Assembly (NCBI GenBank): GCA_964035545.1
Contig: OZ037767.1
Coordinates: 9,910,207 to 9,974,206 of the forward strand
Reading direction: 5' to 3'
DNA from: Bugula neritina
Taxonomy: Eukaryota; Bryozoa; Gymnolaemata; Cheilostomatida; Bugulidae
DNA length: 64,000 bases
Shown here: positions 60,501 through 64,000 of the stretch, one piece after another
Layout: the number at the start of each line of letters is the position of its first letter
Numbering within the stretch: position 1 is the stretch's first letter
Position numbers and translations under genes: made by a program
Notes under the pieces: model-generated
The model's input: the letters and a program-made list of their open reading frames with translations, nothing else
What the model was told of the DNA's origin: nothing
Databases searched by the model: none

Positions 60501-63500
60501 AACTGAATGATAGGCTCACCAAAATGACAGAAATAAAACACACTAGGCGGCCAAAAGTGAAAATAATGTCAAAAATATTATATGTAACTCCACTACTACT
60601 ATTATTTGACATTGAAAGTCAAAATCAATTCAGCAAAAAAATCTGAAAAATGAGTAACTGAGTCTATGAGTAACTGAGTCTATGAGTAACTGAGTCTATG
60701 AGTAACTGAGTCTATGAGTAACTGAGTCTATGAGTGACTGAGTCTATGAGTAACTGAGCCTAGGAGTAACTGAGTCTAACAGTAACTAGTAGTGTAGAGT
60801 TTCCAAAGTTACAAAATCAACTCAGTCTTGCACAAGCAAAAAGCATTGCATGTACAAATAAATAAAACAACTAATTTTTCAATTATTACCTTGCTATGGA
60901 TTTAACTCTTACGTTGAAATTTTTAGCCAGGTCAACCTTTGGCATTCATTGCATCGATGCTACTAATAATTCTTTAGCTAAAAACTACTCTCAGATAAAT
61001 TTCTAAATCAACTAAAGAACTTTCTATGAGAGGCTGATTTAAGTTTGGTGAACATTGGACAGATAACTCTTAATGCTAAAGCAGAAATAGGCCTGTGTTA
61101 CAGGAAACTCACCAACTTAGACAAGTGATCTTTCAGAGTAGATAGTGACTGATTTAAATGCAGCTTTGGATCTAAGCCTAAAATAATATCACGATATTAA
61201 GAGTTTTTACAAAAGTAATAAAAAAAGGTTCATACTAATACTGCTGAAATAGTGCTGGAATGTTCCAAATTCATAACATATGTCCGACAAAGAATTCACA
61301 TACTTAGGTAATAAATAATTTCTATTTTAATTCATATTAATTAGAAACAAGACACTGCCTAACAGAGAAATATTAAATGCCTAGTTTTACCATCTTAGTA
61401 ATCTACTTTACTTCTTATTTGAGATCAGCTTAGTAAAAACAGCATAGTAATCTAATCAACTCCCAATATTTTTCATACACTTGAGCTCTAATAAACTCAC
61501 ATGGGTTTATAATCCCCATACCTATAAGAAACTCATGATAGAAAGAAATTTTTTTGTAAACTTAATACTCCACCTAGCAGCACCAATGGCCTGCACTGGG
61601 ACTTGAACCACTGACCTGGTGTTTACTAAGCTGCTGTTTTAACCCCTAGACCTCATCTGCACCCTACATTTGAGCTCTAATTTATTTGTTTCTATGAATT
61701 GCTTAAAATGTGAACAATCCAGCAATCGCTGTTTTTTCTAGTTATGCTACAGGCCTTGTGGCTAGACATGATCTTGGAGAATTAGGTTTGTGATGGAATT
61801 AAGTACAGGAAGTCTTATTAGAAGACTTCAAATATGATGTTTTGGCAAAAAGGCATTAATTTAGTTTCCAAAATGAACATAGTCAAAGCATTGGGTTTAA
61901 AAATTGGTTTTAAAAATTTAATTATTTAATTTTTTAGTAGAGCTAATAGTGTGTGTTGAAATTTCCCGACCTTTAGATTTACTATAGAACTATAGCAAGA
62001 AGATCTACATTACCAATGCTAGCGACTTTAACAAGTACTGCATCAATTTGGCAAGCAAGAATCTCTTCAAGGAGTTGAGCTTGGTTTCGAGACCAGAGAT
62101 ATGAGAGACAGTTGAGGCCCAGTCTACTGCACACGTCTTCCACTCTGACTCTTTGGTAGTCCGACAGCACGGCTCCAACTGCTACAGCTTCTATCTTATG
62201 CTCTTCCTACACAGTAAGTCCAGTATTTACTCTTTATATACACCAACAGGTTCAGTATGTACTCACCAACAAGTTCAGTATATTATACTCTTTATATACA
62301 CGTACGGTTTTTACTTCATCATCACCTAAATATTGACAGTGTATTCTGCAAGCTACCCTATTTAGACTTGAACTCCTTAAATGTTATGCAGTGTAATAAC
62401 AGATCAGGCATCATCACCAAATGTTTATTTACATGTTATTTCTGTTAATCCAAACATTGTGAAAAAACCTACTAATCTTTGATAGAAATGGAAAGCAATA
62501 TTATATATTATATTAACTCAGTTGTTAAACTGAGGACTTCGACAGTTGCAAGATCAGGTAAGGGCAGCGTATCAGCCACCCTCAATATTTCTTACAAAAA
62601 AGGTAGGAACCTCTATGTCCCCAAAAGGCAACAGAACGTAGCCAGACCCAAGTGGCTACCAGCTGGGACTGCCACTGCAACTGATTTACACACACTTAAC
62701 TAGTCACACATATTTCAAATAACAATTGAGAACAAATCATTTACAAATTTATTTCAAGTGCAAAATGAATACATATGAATGTAACCTGGCAAACATCTTT
62801 ACGCATTTTTACTTCTAACAGATTAACTTTGCCAACTGTTTGGCAAAAATTTAAATGGAATCAAGCTGTGAGAATTATGTTTTTCATTATTTTGAGTAAA
62901 ACCAGGCTAGTTTAATGTTGTGTCTATTTTCATTGAAAGAGATATAACTTTCAAAAATAGATTTCTAAATAGAATGCTAAAGTTTTTTCTACAACTCTTG
63001 TTGGGCTAAAATACGACATCTAGTGCTAGAGAATATATATTTTTAGTTAGACTATTATAGCTATGATTGGTGGCAACGGTCTTAGTTGATGTCATGCTGA
63101 ACAAGTCATCCAGTAGCTAGTGAATGAAGTAGCCTGGGCATACAAATCTTGCATAATTACTCCAAAACTACGTACTGCTTTTTTTAGAAACGAAAATCCC
63201 AGTGACAGTTCCATCTATGTAGAAGGCTGCGCTGGTAGCCCTCCCCTAACCGATAAATATATAAAAAATTGTACTACTGTCCCTTAAGCTAACAACCAGC
63301 TCACCATACAAAAGAAGAACTTACTTTCACTCCCTTGATTAGTTCAAATAGGTCCTCTACTTCATCTCCAGCATGAGGACCTTTGTAGCCTTCAGCTATA
63401 TTGAGAGACGTACCCTGCAAAGCCCGCCTGTGTAAAGGCAACCCCAGAGCTTGAGCTACACATCCTATCATCTCATGGCCAGCCGTCTGGTACATGTAAC

Positions 63501-63975
63501 TGTCCAACTCTCCTGGTAAAATCATCACCAACACTCAACACCTCAACAACCATGTAACATGTGACGTAGTAAGTAGTGCAATTCAAACACATGGCATTGA
63601 TAATCTGGACAGACTGCTTAAGATTATTTAATCCCAAAAATATTTTAGTGGAGCAAATGTTTATCCTCTCATATGCAGACTGCACTGAGCTCTAGAAGTG
63701 AAACATGTATGCGCATACCAGTTGAACTTCTAGAGGTCAGTTCAAAGTATGTAAAATATATGTAAAGCTGGTTCACTACAGCAACCACTGAATATTGTTT
63801 CTAATAAAATGGCAATCCATGCGAAGTGGTATTTTGTGGGCATACAGACTTATAAAACAGGAAATCACTTGACTAACCATTGTTGTCAATCGGCGGGTGA
63901 AGATTAGCCAGGGCAACCACGTTATGATCCTCAGCAACACATTTCAGAAGATTGAAGCAGCTATCTTTGCCACCG
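54519..63975 (-). CDS. DPH6: diphthine-ammonia ligase with C-terminal RidA-like domains (first exon outside window)
   Basis: Amidates diphthine on elongation factor 2, the last step of diphthamide synthesis. Exons in gene order: 63878-63975, 63325-63512, 62014-62206, 61113-61177, 60386-60477, 60001-60097, 59303-59423, 58955-59098, 58347-58476, 57666-57816, 56283-56519, 55990-56095, 55370-55483, 54519-54652. About 623 aa are inside the window; the missing start should add roughly 10. Motifs: (S)GGKDSCFNLLKC (PP-loop ATP site), ELDSYMYQTAGHEMI, GDEVEDLFELI, VLSDYQRVRVEDVC, LSYLWSRNQ, VHVCGEGGEYETLTLDCPLY. The second half resembles yeast Dph6: RidA/YjgF-like parts with LYISDMSQFANINAVYTTYF, NPPPRICVEAALP, WAPSCIGPYSQA and VFVSGQIPFVPG. 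The mammalian protein lacks this half. All junctions are GT-AG except the one at 55990, which by phase needs GC-AG. That junction is the least certain. Confidence 0.92.
55838..56002. repeat. 21-bp minisatellite, about 8 units, overlapping the DPH6 exon edge
   Basis: The plus-strand unit is AACATGTCTGTTGCTATGGT plus A, with alternating CTAAGGT and CTATGGT giving a 42-bp dimer. On the minus strand it continues the DPH6 reading frame without a stop as MFTIATD heptapeptides until a TAA at 55805. Confidence 0.93.
57160..57357 (-). mobile_element. tRNA-derived SINE (family 1), minus orientation, in DPH6 intron
   Basis: On the minus strand: B box GGTTTGAACCC, core GATGTTAGGAAGAGCATCCA, tail CATCAGGGGTTTCTCACAGG. 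One of the more complete copies. Confidence 0.85.
58040..58195. repeat. degenerate TATTGAGTAATAT-type repeat
   Basis: Loose repetition of AGTATTA, AGTAATA and ATTATCA words, no fixed period. Intronic in DPH6. Confidence 0.6.
58795..58938. repeat. (ATATC)n-type pentanucleotide repeat
   Basis: About 140 bp of ATATC/ATCAT/ATCGT variants, ending about 15 bases short of a DPH6 exon edge at 58955. Confidence 0.85.
59762..59955 (+). repeat. 25-bp minisatellite, about 8 copies, in DPH6 intron
   Basis: Unit TACTCATAGTACTGCTAGCA plus CTAAT, with small changes (AATTA, AACTA, AAGTA). It ends 46 bases before the DPH6 exon at 60001. Confidence 0.95.
60650..60783 (+). repeat. 16-bp minisatellite, about 8 copies, in DPH6 intron
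   Basis: Unit GAGTAACTGAGTCTAT, nearly perfect with three single-base variants. Confidence 0.95.
61503..61668 (-). mobile_element. tRNA-derived SINE (family 1), diverged, minus orientation
   Basis: On the minus strand: TAGGGGTTAAAACAGCAGCT, TTAGTAAACACCAGGTCAGT, B box GGTTCAAGTCC, then CATTGGTGCTGCTAGG in place of the usual core. A lower-similarity member. Confidence 0.7.
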
Positions 63976-64000
63976 CTAAAACACGTATGAAAATTGAAAA

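Overview
The window is AT-rich animal DNA. It holds four complete spliced genes and a fifth that runs off the right edge, all with GT-AG introns, set among transposon remnants, SINEs, MITE-like repeats and minisatellites. The gene set (coronin, hydroxyacid oxidase, DUSP12, a PKA RII subunit, and a DPH6 fused to RidA-like domains) and the repeats (Ty3/gypsy, Penelope-like, hAT, tRNA-derived SINEs) point to an invertebrate metazoan. The species cannot be named from sequence alone. I rebuilt exons by hand from frame, splice sites and remembered family motifs; no alignment was run.

Layout. 1-5474 is the 5' part of a minus-strand Ty3/gypsy LTR retrotransposon: LTR, tRNA-Leu-type primer binding site, gag, and a pol that continues past the left edge. 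5564-7916 holds two reverse-transcriptase fragments on opposite strands, separated by a (TA)n tract. The plus-strand one is clearly Penelope-like. 7917-9552 is an inverted-repeat element bounded by G/C runs and TA tracts. 10105-11700 is a non-autonomous hAT element with a perfect 8-bp target duplication.

Genes. Coronin (minus, 13076-23936, 14 coding exons, about 646 aa). Peroxisomal (S)-2-hydroxyacid oxidase (plus, 29236-34910, 9 exons, 371 aa, ending ARL). DUSP12-type phosphatase (minus, 35591-40334, 7 exons, 327 aa). PKA type II regulatory subunit (plus, 46553-53747, 6 exons, 369 aa). Diphthine-ammonia ligase DPH6 with C-terminal RidA-like domains (minus, 54519 to beyond the right edge, at least 14 exons). 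The genes alternate in strand: HAO/DUSP12 and PKA-R/DPH6 are convergent with gaps under 0.8 kb; coronin/HAO and DUSP12/PKA-R are divergent with gaps of 5-6 kb. They belong to unrelated pathways (actin, peroxisomal oxidation, phosphatase, cAMP signalling, translation-factor modification) and nothing suggests joint function.

I found no convincing undescribed system. The items most worth a second look are: a 21-bp minisatellite in DPH6 that is either an in-frame protein tail or starts a GC-AG intron; a second, unrelated 21-bp array in the PKA-R gene; a duplicated splice acceptor in PKA-R; a TAGG-ended MITE family with about five copies; a six-copy tRNA-derived SINE family; and a protease-motif substitution plus a gag/pol stop in the LTR element.
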